A stretch of DNA of 64,000 bases from Sinonovacula constricta. Lineage: Eukaryota; Mollusca; Bivalvia; Cardiida; Solecurtidae. The notes beneath the pieces were generated by a model. The model was not told the origin of the DNA. It worked only from the letters and a program-made list of their open reading frames with translations, and made no database searches. Made by a program: the position numbers and the translations under genes. Numbering within the stretch: the stretch's first letter is position 1; each line of letters begins with the position of its first letter. The stretch lies in assembly GCA_007844125.1 (NCBI GenBank), contig CM017564.1, forward strand, positions 11,431,326 to 11,495,325, in the 5' to 3' direction. Shown piece after piece: positions 11,336-22,100 of the stretch.

Positions 11336-11905
11336 CCCTCAAAGTTAAGTGCAAAATCATAAGTGAATACTTCATGTAAAGTCTTTCTTTTATCTTTATT
11401 CAGTAAGATTAAGCCTTTTTTTATACATTTAGTGAATAAAAAAGGGGGGTTGTTCTGAAAAAATTGTGACAATTTGCTAAGTTTGTAGAGCACCCAAATG
11501 GAATTTTCCATTGTTTACACTCGCTGGCAAATCTTACCATTTCTAAACCGCAACAACTCTCACATGGTCAGCCTTACAGTAAAAACCGAGTATGCCGATG
11601 TAATAAACATCCGCTTCCTTCACAATAAATGGAAGTGAAGTATTTGATGTTGAAAAGTTTTGCCGACTTACCGGAACCCCCTGTTGCTTCGGGGCAGCAT
11701 TGGATCATAAAACCCACTGACTAATGAAAGGGGCAAAATGTTTTATTGCTCTGTGGATCAACTTGGAAGGTATTTAAGCTTCAATTGATTGCCTCGTTCA
11801 TTAGCATTCTAATCGCTGCATCGTAAACACCTATTGAAAAAGATCTTGCACACAAATTGTTTGATAATATTTTTTGATAGTCTCACTTTATCTTGCTTCA
11901 GAAGT

Positions 11906-11980
11906 ATGCCTGATGCTTATGATATTTTGTTTGGTAGTGACACTGAGTCAGAAATTTCTGTTTTGGGGAATCAGATTTAA
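11906..11980 (+). pseudogene. piggyBac transposase N-terminal remnant
   Basis: An ATG opens a 24-residue frame containing DILFGSDTESEIS, then stops. Acidic, serine-rich openings of this kind are common at the N-terminus of piggyBac-derived (PGBD-type) transposases. The rest of the coding region is deleted. The identification rests on this short motif plus the TTAA-flanked element around it. Confidence 0.5.
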
Positions 11981-12712
11981 ATGTTGTTATTTAAATAAAA
12001 AACAATAGCAATTAATGAATATTTCAAACATAAAATAAAGAAATTGCCTACGACATATTTCTTTTGTTTTATTCAAACCTTTCTTCTAACAATTTATATA
12101 ACCTCAAATGCATGAAAAGTATATAATCAGAAAGAAAAATTATTTCTGAATAAACTTTTTAATTACATAAATATGATTAAATAACTCATTCTAGCTTAAA
12201 AAATAGCTTAAACATAACTACTGTCAGCTTCCCACACAAAACCAATAATGCTCTATGAACCTGAGGTACCTTTGTCACCAGTTTACCTATGCATGCCAGG
12301 TGGCCTGATAAGCCATCTGGTTATGCATTAGGCATATGGTTATTTAGGAGAACTGTATGAGTGAAAGGGTTAATGCATTAAGTGTTTAATTGGAATAATC
12401 AGGGTACAACAGGCTGATACGTGCAAAAAATTAATTGCCGTGCAGTGCCATTAGAAAGAATGTAAATTATTGTTTTAAGTTTATGTTACCTACAAAAGTG
12501 ACAATTAAAGATGATTGATTGATGTAACTGTGCAGCGTAATTATCGGCGTGATATGTGTTCAAACAGAGAACGTAAATCGGCCTGTCATATTGTTCTAGT
12601 TTGATATTAATAAAAATTTACACAACTAATCTTTTTTTCGTCTTCACAATGTCCCCGCTAATGTACTGAAAATGGAGCCAAGAACGAGTGCATATACATG
12701 TATGCAAAATAG

Positions 12713-12940
12713 TCATGAACCACTATCCGATGCTCGCAACAGTTCACGTTACACTAGGAGGCGAAAGTGGTTGCGAATTTTAGTGAGATGGTCCTTAATT
12801 CTGACCCCAGTCAGTATGCTGTTAATTATGAACCACCATCTGATGCACGAAACTGTTTATTTTACACTTGTAGACCAAAGTGGTTGCAAATCTTTGTGAG
12901 ACGGTCCTTAATTCTGACCCCAGTATGCTGTAAATGTTCT
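12713..12940 (+). repeat. Two-copy tandem duplication of about 115 bases
   Basis: The block running from ATGAACCACTATCCGATGC to GACCCCAGTCAGTATGCTG is followed immediately by a diverged second copy (ATGAACCACCATCTGATGC to GACCCCAGTATGCTG). It lies inside the TA-flanked element. Frames across it stay open for 65-75 residues but match nothing I recognise. Confidence 0.7.
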
Positions 12941-13158
12941 GTGCAAAGACTATTATTAAACTGAAGGTCACACTTTTAAGCGGCAAAAAGGTTAAGGAGT
13001 TCAGTTAAGCCTGCAATCAGTTTCCCTGATCTTAGGTTAAGGAGTGGCAGCTGGCTGACAAAAATTTGATTTTGTCAACAGATTCCCCGCACTGGAATAT
13101 TCCCCGCAGGCCGCCATCTTGAGAAAAAAAGTTGCGGGCTATATTCCGCAAAATACGG

Positions 13159-14102
13159 TAGATGTCAATACCAACCGTTTTTACACAAAAACGTTATGGT
13201 TTTATAGTGTAAAAAATAGAAATTTTATCATGCAGTAAGATCATGAAATATTGTTGCACAGCGTGCAGTGATTTTTTTTTTGCCTAAAATTAAAGCCGAA
13301 TATTGGCATTCTCCCCACAAGAAATAGATGATTATTTTCTCCTTAAAAAATACATATTAAACCCCAAATATTTCAATATCATATGCATAAAACATATTTC
13401 TTTTGAAAAGAAAACACCGCAATTGATGGCATTTTCTTTCGTCCCAATGAACGCTGATGTCAACCGTATCCCGATACCGGGATTTAGTAAAGCGATCTTT
13501 GTGATCAGAAAGCTTGTCTACTGCTAGCTTTTTGATAATGAAGCAAAATGTAGCATAAATCACGAACTACATGAAAAAACTTTGTAAAAACGATGCTAGC
13601 TGACAACAGTCCATAGATTTGCATGAAAAGCAAAAACTGTTAAAAGTACTCTTAACAGTGTTACTTTTAAAAAATCTGCTTATTCTGAAATAATTTGTGT
13701 TAGCTATTCTCTTTGTTTATGACAGGAATCTTGCTATGTTGTAATGATAATCATTCACATTATCTGCGTAGTTAAGTTTATTTATATGCTCCAATGATCT
13801 GTTATACAATGATTTAATGTTATTATTTTCACATAAAACCAACCAAAACAGATGCTGCATACTTACTCGCGACAGCTCTTATTTCATAAATAAATTGTTG
13901 CAATCCCAAATACTATGACATCAGACAGTTTTCTGGTTTTGTTTACATTCACTTCTGACAGTCGACAGTAAAATGTCAAATACAAACAAACAGTCTGCTT
14001 AATTTTTGGTTTTTCAATGGACAAAAAAGACAGTGAGCCAAAGAAAGAAAGGAAAGAGATGAGTAAAAAAAATTGTATGATAAAACTAAAAGGCATAGAT
14101 AA
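13159..14102. other. Intergenic, no gene recognised
   Basis: AT-rich. A minus-strand GTAAGT donor near 13,866 has no coding exon before it, since all three frames close within a few codons. Confidence 0.35.
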
Positions 14103-14228
14103 TTTTGCCCAAAGTGGCTGGATGAGTTTAACTGGCTTGGATTCGACAAAGACAAAAAAGTTAGGTTCTGCAAGTCATGTAGAGCAGCAAATGATAACAA
14201 CGGCTGCATCGTTGTTGGTATGGACTGA
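14103..14228 (+). pseudogene. hAT-type (ZNF862-like) zinc-finger fragment
   Basis: This frame reads KWLDEFNWLGFDKDKKV, then RFCKSCRAANDNNG, up to a TGA. The pattern W-L-x-x-F-x-W-L, then F-C-x-x-C and a residue run ending near a small-residue turn, is the N-terminal TTF/BED-like finger of KIAA1586/ZNF862-type hAT transposases. Only this finger remains, with a stop directly upstream and the distal half (His ligands) missing. It may belong to the same transposon group as the fragment at 9575-9795. No ends could be assigned around it. Confidence 0.55.
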
Positions 14229-14707
14229 TGTGTAACTATTACCTTGTAACCAAGCATTTTTTTGAAGTTCAGTGTTGTTAACAATGAATCGTTGACAGTT
14301 GAATCGATTTTATATGATACTGTTTCTAATTTTGCTTAATTATTTTGTTTGTTCATGGTATAAAACAGTCAAATCTGCATGTTTAACTTATGTACATGTA
14401 TCAGTGCTGTGACTACATTTAACATTAATTACAACAAGTCAGTGTAGGTTTTCAGTGTTTCAGTATTTTAGTAACATTGACATGTTGATCTAGTTCATGT
14501 TAGGTCTTGTCTAGTAGATTTTCAAAGTAAGTGGATCACTGGTCCAGCTTATGAAAAAGTTAGCATCGAACCCTGGTAGGAAAAGTAAACTATGAAGAAT
14601 CAAATCTTCATGAAAGAAATTTAAAAACACTGGACCTTCGGCCAACCAAGGTGGCAAAATCTACAGAAACAGACCAAATTTACTGGACAGTATGATTTTG
14701 GCATTTT
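14229..14707. other. Intergenic, no gene recognised
   Basis: Nothing beyond AT-rich unique sequence could be supported between the zinc-finger fragment and the next short element. Confidence 0.35.
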
Positions 14708-14916
14708 CAGGGTTGTCATTAGGAGGCGGCTGGCGGCCGATTTGACCGCCTCAAATGAAAATAGGGCCTCCTCAAATTTGAAAAAAAAGAGAAGAAAATC
14801 GGTCAAGAGAATGCCCCGGACCCCCCTAGCAGCGCTTCTCGCCTTCGGCTCTCGCATAGCCTAGCCTCCTGAAAAGTTCATTGAGCCTGCTCAAAATATT
14901 TCTAGTGACAACCCTG
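14708..14916 (-). mobile_element. Short TIR element, 6-bp TSD family, copy B
   Basis: Same family as 3,290-3,496 but inverted. Ends are CAGGGTTGTCATT and AGTGACAACCCTG, and a perfect CATTTT duplication lies at 14,702-14,707 and 14,917-14,922. The minus-strand open frame of 78 residues is a by-product of the element. Confidence 0.88.
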
Positions 14917-15133
14917 CATTTTGACACAAAAGGTTGGTTTAAGCTAACCAAGGTGTTAGGAGTGGTTGGCTTCAGTAATGTTTTTTTTATAATAATTCAG
15001 AATGATGTGGCTTAAAATTCCGGTGGATCATCGGTCCATTTAACTTGTAAAATTTGATGGACCGACTGAGATTTTGGTGGACTCATCCGCTGGTCCTCCG
15101 GGTTTTGTCTATAGACTATAATCATTGTTTATT

Positions 15134-15340
15134 CAGGGTTGTCACTAGAAATATTTTGAGCAGGCTCAATTAACTTTTGAGGAGGTTAGGCTATGCGAGC
15201 GCCGAAGGCGAGAAGTGCTGCTAGGGGGGTCCGGGGGCTTGCTCTTGACCGATTTTCATTTTTTTTTTAAATTTGAGGCGGCCCGATTTTCATTTGAGGC
15301 GGTCAAATCGGCCGCCAGCCACCTCCTAATGACAACCCTG
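15134..15340 (+). mobile_element. Short TIR element, 6-bp TSD family, copy C
   Basis: Same family and orientation as 3,290-3,496. Ends are CAGGGTTGTCACTAG and ATGACAACCCTG, and a perfect TTTATT duplication lies at 15,128-15,133 and 15,341-15,346. It sits only about 220 bases from copy B in inverted orientation, so the two can pair as a long hairpin in single strands. Confidence 0.9.
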
Positions 15341-15346
15341 TTTATT

Positions 15347-16488
15347 GATCAAAGAATAAACTGAGGTTCTCTATATAGTGGAAGCTGTATTTCAACCTAC
15401 AAAAAAGGGTTGCATGTTTGTGTAAATCATCAAAAATCCAATGAAAATTAAGTTGCAAAGGACTGCAATAAAGATTATCCGACAGACAGTAACATCTCTT
15501 TAGCCAGAGTAGGAGTGAACAACATATGTAAGCAGATCCTCTCAAAAGGTATTTTGATAGTATGATACTGAGCAGGTAAGCATGGGTCAAGTTAAAACTC
15601 AAAGCAGTCAACTGACTTCCAAGTTCCAAAACAACTAGTTATAACCTATTACAAAGTGGCAAATTAAGCAGCTTGTAAGTCATAGCAACTGTAACTAATG
15701 ATGGTGAGGAAAAAGAAATGGTCACATAAACTGATCCGAATTAACATTAAAATTAAACACCATCTTGAAAGCAAGTGAACTAGTTAAAAACCTATACTGC
15801 ATCATTTTTTATCATGTTTTTTAAGACTTTACCAGAACAGAATTTGAAGTTTATAATTAAAAATACAAGTCACACGTATGGGGCGTGGCTTGATAGAATG
15901 AATCTTTGTTCTAAAAATATGCATGACTTTTGATTTCTAGGACAAGTTTGCAGAATTGTAATGAACTGCTTAAAGAACACTTTGCAAACTCAAAATTTGT
16001 GTTGCTCTTCTTGATTTGCACTGTCATTATTAAGTAACAGAAGGCTGCATGAATGCTGATGTCATCATAATGGTGTCAGTCAAGGTTTAGATTAGAAATG
16101 AACACAAAGATGACATATATCAAGTTCAATTAAACAAATCAATATGTATTATTTTTGCATTTTAAAATGCATCCTTTGAAAATAGCATTAATTTGTGCGA
16201 TCTGCTTCAGCAGTCAAAAATGGAAAGCCACAAGGACCTATGAAGTGCACAATACTGTAGCCTAGAGAAAATGTCAGAATAACATATCTAAGCGTAGCCA
16301 ATGAGTTTGTACACCTTCAATTTAAATCACGCACACTACAATAAATTATTTTATAAAGCAGCAATAAATTTAATAATGCATCTACTAATTATGCAATCAG
16401 GCATTGTGTCATGTGATTCGGTATGCACAATGCTGACTGTTATTGTGACAAAGTAAACAGAAACAGTTATTTTGGGACATATTCATAC
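15347..16488. other. Intergenic or first intron of the minus-strand gene
   Basis: If the exon at 16,489-16,546 is real, this is the start of its intron. No further exon with conserved sequence was recognised here. The 95-residue minus frame at 15,342-15,629 begins within the edge of copy C and has no known domain. Confidence 0.35.
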
Positions 16489-16546
16489 CCGAATTTTCTC
16501 TTTCCTCTGCGCACGGGCTTTCATCTGGCTCCTCGTCATTGTCCAT
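16489..16546 (-). CDS. Candidate first coding exon of a divergent gene
   Basis: On the minus strand an ATG opens MDNDEEPDESPCAEERENS and runs to a GTATGA donor after one base of codon 20, so the exon is 58 bases and ends in phase 1. The preceding minus-strand sequence (AACC before ATG) is an acceptable start context. The peptide is short and acidic, and I do not recognise the protein. Its start lies about 600 bases from the RAD21 first exon and points the other way, which suggests a shared promoter. No later exon could be assigned with confidence, so this is a partial gene. An accidental open frame cannot be excluded. Confidence 0.4.
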
Positions 16547-16559
16547 GGTTGGAAGAACT

Positions 16560-17160
16560 CATATGCCCCGAAATGCAACAGACTGAATTGGTTTGAAGTT
16601 CAATAAATCCAAAGAACCTTGAAAAAAATGTCACATGTAAAGCAACGGCTCCATCACGTTTTCATTCGCCATTTTTATGTCACGTGACTAAATTTTGATG
16701 CGTCATGACCACAGGAATTAGAACAAGGGTGTTATATTAGTAAATCGGTCAAGGTACGAAAATACCTGCCACAGCCTAATGAAATGTAAATTAAGGATTC
16801 GTACGAGGACTCTTTTTTATTGTTTTCTAATATATTTTGATGTGGTAGTGCATTTCTCAATTATAAGCGATGTGGCCACGGGTCAGTGACAGTCACACAG
16901 GCATGTCTGCAGACATTAGCGTGCCCTACATTTCTCAAGGTATCCCTCCGCAAGAAGCCTGATAATCAAATTCAGTTTTTCATTATAATGGCATACATTT
17001 TAAAAATTGATAAAAAATATTGTTATTTGTAGAAGAATCGTTAAATATAAGCTCAAAACGTCTTATTATTTGAATATAAAACAAGGAACTATTTCTTTAG
17101 GCGCCCGGTATCATGCAAATTGTTTGAGCGGGAAATAGAGAGGACGCCATTTTGAATCAA
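16560..17160. promoter_or_regulatory. Probable bidirectional promoter, RAD21 and divergent gene
   Basis: Between the two divergent first exons lie a palindromic E-box GTCACGTGAC (16,679-16,688; USF/TFE3-type), an octamer ATGCAAAT (17,113-17,120), an E2F-like GAGCGGGAAA (17,126-17,135) and a YY1-like GCCATTTT (17,146-17,153). YY1 sites commonly sit at or just after transcription starts of TATA-less housekeeping genes, so the RAD21 start is placed near 17,150. E2F and octamer sites would suit a cell-cycle gene. These are motif matches by eye; binding is not shown. Confidence 0.45.
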
Positions 17161-17222
17161 TGAATGTAAACATAACCAACATTTTACCATACTATTTCAT
17201 ACTTTGAGAGGTTTACACGAAT
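17150..17222 (+). other. RAD21: RAD21 noncoding exon 1 (5' UTR)
   Basis: The exon is inferred from a strong donor, CGAAT followed by GTGAGTAC (GT at 17,223), just after the promoter motifs, and from the acceptor before the coding exon at 19,030. The start is approximate. Translation begins in exon 2, leaving 22 further UTR bases (19,030-19,051). Confidence 0.5.
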
Positions 17223-18112
17223 GTGAGTACCTTTTTGTTTAATTTTATTTGATAATTTATAATGTGCTACAATTTATGCCATATTTACGACAGTAAAAGC
17301 TTTATTTACTGTCGCAATCGTGATAAATACTTGGCGTTCGTTTCGTGGATGTTGTTTCTGCAACGATTGCTGCAAGAAAAGTCTTCCGTTATTACGTTTG
17401 CGTCTGGTGAATGAAAATTTTGTCCTGCAGATATAATGTCTGCTTTATCTTCCATTCGAATAACATTAACCTAAGCGGTTGTGTTTCGGTTGTGAATAAA
17501 AACTGAGTTACTTTGTTGAAAGCGGAACGCTGTGAGCTTTACCCCACCCACTATGAAATTTCATAAAATTTGCTTCAAAGGTAAATTGTTGCTTTAGAGC
17601 CTTACCTCTTTGCTGTCACTTTAAGGAAATAAGTATTGTTCTTACAAAAGCTGGTGGTAGATCTTTTATGCACACTCCATGATACAGTAGGTGTTGTGAT
17701 GTCCCACATATAACATGTGATCATTATGCACCATTATGATTTAATGAAAAATTGTTGACATTTTTTCAAAAATGTTTGATAATTGTTTTTAAAACTTAAC
17801 ATAGAAATAGTGTTTATAATGTTAAAATTGCCATTGTTCTAACAATAAAAAGAGTAAATGCAATTGTTCTGGTGGTTATGACATTAATACTAACTTGGTG
17901 TATATTGTTTATATTAATGCACCATAAGCTGATGACAGTTACTTTATAATCTTATCCGGCATCAGCATGTGATGCTTTTAAAAAAGCAAATAACTTCTGA
18001 ATATATTTGCACTTTTAAAAAATTGCAATTTCAGATAGTGCTGAAATTTGCACCAAGGTATATTGTCACTCAAACAAAATTGCATGTCAAAGATATGTAA
18101 CACTTTCTGACC

Positions 18113-18430
18113 GGCCGCAATAGCTCAGGCGGTAGAGCATCGGCTTGCGGATCAGGAAGTCATGGTTTTGAACTCTGACCGGATCAAACCGAAGACTTTA
18201 AAGTTGGTAGTACAGGCTTCCCTCCTAATGCTTTGGCTAAGGGGAACAGCATTATGCCTGACTCGCCGGTGTCAGTAAAGTGGACTGGCCGAGTTCAGTC
18301 CCTGGGCATCTCATAAGTACCCCTGTGCTATAATGATAGAAATGTCGCTGCGCAGTATCGGCAATAATGCTGGCTAATCCCCTCTGTCGCTGGATCAAAC
18401 CAAAGACTTTAAAGTTGGTAGTACGGGCTT
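18113..18430 (+). mobile_element. tRNA-derived SINE (type 1) in RAD21 intron 1
   Basis: The tRNA-like head begins GGCCGCAATAGCTCAGGCGG with a good A-box, followed by a weaker B-box (GGTTTTGAACTC), then a body containing GACTTTAAAGTTGGTAGTA and ATAGAAATGTCGCTGCGCAG. A second partial body (from GGATCAAACCAAAGACTTTA) is appended near 18,390. The same element lies at 40,451-40,735. Confidence 0.82.
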
Positions 18431-19051
18431 CATGGGTTGTACGCCCAGCATTTCAAACATCTTTGAAGATCACTGCCAATACATTATCAATATTTGAGTT
18501 TCGATATATCTGTACTTAATAATATTCTTATTGCTCAGTAAATTCCAGTCTTGATTGTGTTGAGAACTTATAATCTGGAAGGTCTTCCAGTTGACCTACA
18601 GTGAGCTAATGGTTCTGCTCAGATATGTCTGGGGTTTTGCCAACCTGTAAAATTAATGGTAAAAACTTGTGTTCATTATATTTCTTTCATTATACACTTA
18701 ATTGGACCTATTTAACTTACAATTATAATACAGTCATGCAATCCCTGGTTTTATTTTAGGATGCTGAATGTTTTGCTGAAGACAGCAAGATGCATATTTT
18801 AGATGCAAGTATTCAAAAAATCAATAAATTGTAACCAAAGAAGTACAGAAGAAATAATATTTTGATGAATGTTTTGGTCTCAACTCGAAAATAATTTCTC
18901 TATATCTTTTTTTTAAAATTTTTTTATGGGTAATTGCATCTCAGTTATTGTTTCACAGCATCTTTATTCACTTTTCAGTAAAAAATGTAAGCATAACATC
19001 ATGACAAATATTGTTTCTTTTTATTTCAGATATTGATTGTAAAACCTCAAC

Positions 19052-19195
19052 ATGTTTTATGCACATTTTGTGCTGAGTAAAAAAGGGCCACTGGCTCGGA
19101 TATGGCTGGCCGCCCATTGGGACAAGAAGCTAACCAAGGCACATGTGTTTGAAACCAACATTGATAGCAGTGTGGAAGCAATCATGAAACCAAAG
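19052..19195 (+). CDS. RAD21: RAD21 exon 2, residues 1-48
   Basis: The start ATG follows a TTTATTTCAG acceptor by 22 bases. This exon encodes the first helix of the SMC3-binding domain, ending [10 protein letters not shown], and is followed by GTATTT. The N-terminus aligns without gaps to vertebrate RAD21, so the start is secure. Confidence 0.97.
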
Positions 19196-22100
19196 GTATT
19201 TCAAGGATCTGTTTGCAACTTAATTTGTGTTTTCTATACTTTTTGTTTACTAAAAATTTAAGTACTTTTCCTTATTTGCAAAATAATTCCCAAATAGCAA
19301 GCCAAATATGAAACAAATTATTAACGGTCACTTTTTTTGTGCATGGTAAATAGCTTGTGTTTCCAGTTACAGTAATCTTACATTATTTTCATTTTAAAGA
19401 TATGTATGTATATATTTATTTTCTTCCAAAACAAGGGTTTTTCTCTTTCCTTTTTAATATAAAGGTGTACATCTCTTGACAATTACTCCAAATTAGTAAT
19501 TCCATGCCAAATTAGTAGTTCCTAAGATTCTTGTTCTTACTTTGAATGTTTTATTAAGGAAATTTCTAAAATTCCATATTTAGTATCCAGAAATAGAGTG
19601 AAAATGATCGTTGAATACTTCTTCTTAGTTGAAAACCTCATATTTTCAGGTTAAACTGGCTTTGCGTACGTCAGGTCATCTGTTGTTGGGAGTTGTGCGT
19701 ATTTACTCCCGCAAAGCTAAGTACCTGCTGGCTGACTGTAATGAAGCCTTTGTGAAGATTAAGATGGCCTTCCGCCCTGGAGTCGTTGATCTGCCCGAAG
19801 AGAACAGAGAAGCTGCTGTTGCTGCCATCACTCTCCAGGAAAACTTCCATGACTTTGATGCTCTAGATGATCTTAAGTACGCATTGGTTATACTGAATCT
19901 GGTGGTATTACAGTACCTTCCCACAGTTCGATATTAATTATAGATTTGAACCATCTGTTGTTATTAAGGAGCTCAAAACTGCAATGCTTGCAAGATCCAA
20001 GAACTTATCTTTTGTTTTTATTTATTTGGATTACTCATCATGACCAGTGTTTTCATTAAGAGGCGGCCGGCGGCCATTTTGTCGCTTAGAACACATTTTG
20101 GGCCGCTTAGAAATCCATTGATGCAATAAAACTTACGAAGTGATTGCAGTACACCTGGCACCATTTCCAAGTAATGCTTTTCCAGAATTTCCATGGTGTA
20201 ACAAAAAATGATGCCTTACCAGACTGGCTAATGTAGCCAGCCACCAAGAGAGTTTAGAATGCAGGATTTTGCTTCCTTGATTTTAATATTTTCCATCGTT
20301 CATTCCCCCAGACCCCCCTAACAGGCCTCCTTCAGTCATATATTGGCCTCTTCAAATAAATCGTAATGAAAACCCTGCATGACTTGTATAAAAATTGATA
20401 TAGCTTTGATGTGCCTTATAGATTTTGTTTGACAGTCCTTGACCGGTAACTTTTTGACACTGTAGCCTGTGGGACTACCTACTTCTTAAACCAACTAACC
20501 CTTGAAAATAATAAGTATTAAGTAGGCTTCTGAGCATATTTACACATTGCTAGATCAGAAATAGGTAGGCCATTAAGTAATAAGGACCACCTCTTTTTTG
20601 AGTATGAAAAAAAAAGCAAAACTTAAGTTGAATAAAGTGTAAGAGTAGTTTTCTTTATAAGCCCATTGACTTGTGATAAGCTGTTATTTTACCTGTTTCT
20701 GTTATGGCCAAACAATGTTTTAAATTTTATTTTTCAGTGACATTGATGTCAATGCCCAGTTCTCCACTGTTAACCAGAGTCGACCTGAGGAAATCACAAT
20801 GAAGGAAGATCTGACAACCATCTCATTTGTAGGAGATGATAGTTTTGGTAATTTTATATTCTTGTTACACACTTTCAAAAGGAATTTAACTGACTTTTTT
20901 AAAGAAGAGACTTAAAATAATTTCCATTCAATCTTATTTATTAATATTGCTTGGCAATGTTTACCCTTCTCTTACATGGTAGGTTCCAAGTGTTAGTATA
21001 TTGTAACTAATGTTGTATCTTTTGACAAACATTCACAACATGCTGTTACAATTCAAGAACAATGTCTTAGTAAGATAAATTACTTAAATATGTCAAAATA
21101 ATAATAGTTCCTCCAGATTTTTAGGAACACACCAATTTATTATGTACAAAAAATAGTGCCAGGGCACTTAGAAAATGTCATTGTGAGAGCCAATGTCTGA
21201 ATGGCACCAAAGCAAGCATGTAATGCCTTAGCTTTTCACTGCATGGGTTCAAGTCTCAGTTGGTGTAAACACTTCCATGTAGTAATGCCCGAGATGAGGT
21301 TGTGGTTCTACTGAAACATTTGTCTGGGATTTCCATTCATCAAAACAAGCCAAATGTTTCCCTGTTGACCATTATTATGTCAGTCAGAGGCCCATTAAAG
21401 GAAGTACAAATCCTGCTAAAACCTTTATCTCTTCTCCAAGCCCTTTATACTGTGGTACTCATTAGAAAATGTCTCAATAAAACAATTTCATGGTTGAGAA
21501 CCATGGGATGTACATAGAATATAAACACATACAAATTTACTTGTCAGGAACTCTGGTGATGATGTAAAAGCCGTGGTAGAAACAAATCTTGCACATTTCT
21601 ACACCACAACTAACCTAGCTGTATCATTCCATTCACAGGCGATGTTGGATTTGATGAAAAAGAGCTACTGAGAGATGCACAGTTTGATGACCCCTATTAC
21701 AAGAGTCCCCGTCCTGACATGTCAATGCAGCCAGTGGCCGACAAATCTGACACAATGTTGGCTGAGACTTCCACAGCCTCTGCTATGGATGTGGATCTTC
21801 CTCCCCCAATAATGGATGACGGATTTGGAGGCGGTGGATTCATGGGTATGTTAAGTAGTCTCGCACAGTCACTGTTTCTATGGTTTATTTTGTTTAAACC
21901 AAATTACGATAAGGCATTCTTTTTTTTAGATTGGTTAAATTTCTGACACTGTTGTAGAGAACAATAAAGTTTCTTACAAAGGTCTTTGTTGAGTCTCATC
22001 AGTAAGTTTCTGTCCTAATTACCGTACTTACTCACTTATAAGACTATTCGCTTATAAGACGACCCCCCTACTTCACCTGTTAAATTGCCGGTTTCTGCTT

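Larger units (their letters stand above)
11198..12369 (+). mobile_element. piggyBac-like element, nested, TTAA target
   Basis: Ends CCCTTTCACTCAT and ATGAGTGAAAGGG are perfect 13-bp inverted repeats, each directly flanked by TTAA (11,194-11,197 and 12,370-12,373). TTAA duplication and CCCTTT ends are diagnostic of the piggyBac superfamily. The 1172-base interior is far too short for a full transposase. It retains a start-like coding scrap at 11,906-11,980 and a 37-bp tandem repeat next to the left end. Confidence 0.85.
10849..13158 (+). mobile_element. 2.3-kb TA-flanked TIR element (CCGTA ends)
   Basis: The left end CCGTACTTTGCGGAATACAG and the inverse of the right end, CCGTATTTTGCGGAATATAG, differ at only two positions, and a TA dinucleotide flanks each side. 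The subterminal TGGAATATTCCCCGCA motif occurs near both ends (about 10,941 and 13,092). A piggyBac-like element is inserted at 11,198-12,369. A shorter element with CCGTA ends and TA flanks lies at 22,022-22,850. The TA target fits Tc1/mariner or pogo-like elements, but no transposase was recognised. Confidence 0.75.

Noticed and set aside
18113..18190. Functional tRNA gene
   Set aside because: A- and B-boxes are present, but the acceptor and anticodon arms do not pair properly and a long body follows that recurs at 40,451. It is a SINE.
19703..19924. Minus-strand 73-residue ORF over RAD21 exon 3
   Set aside because: Antisense shadow of a highly conserved coding exon.
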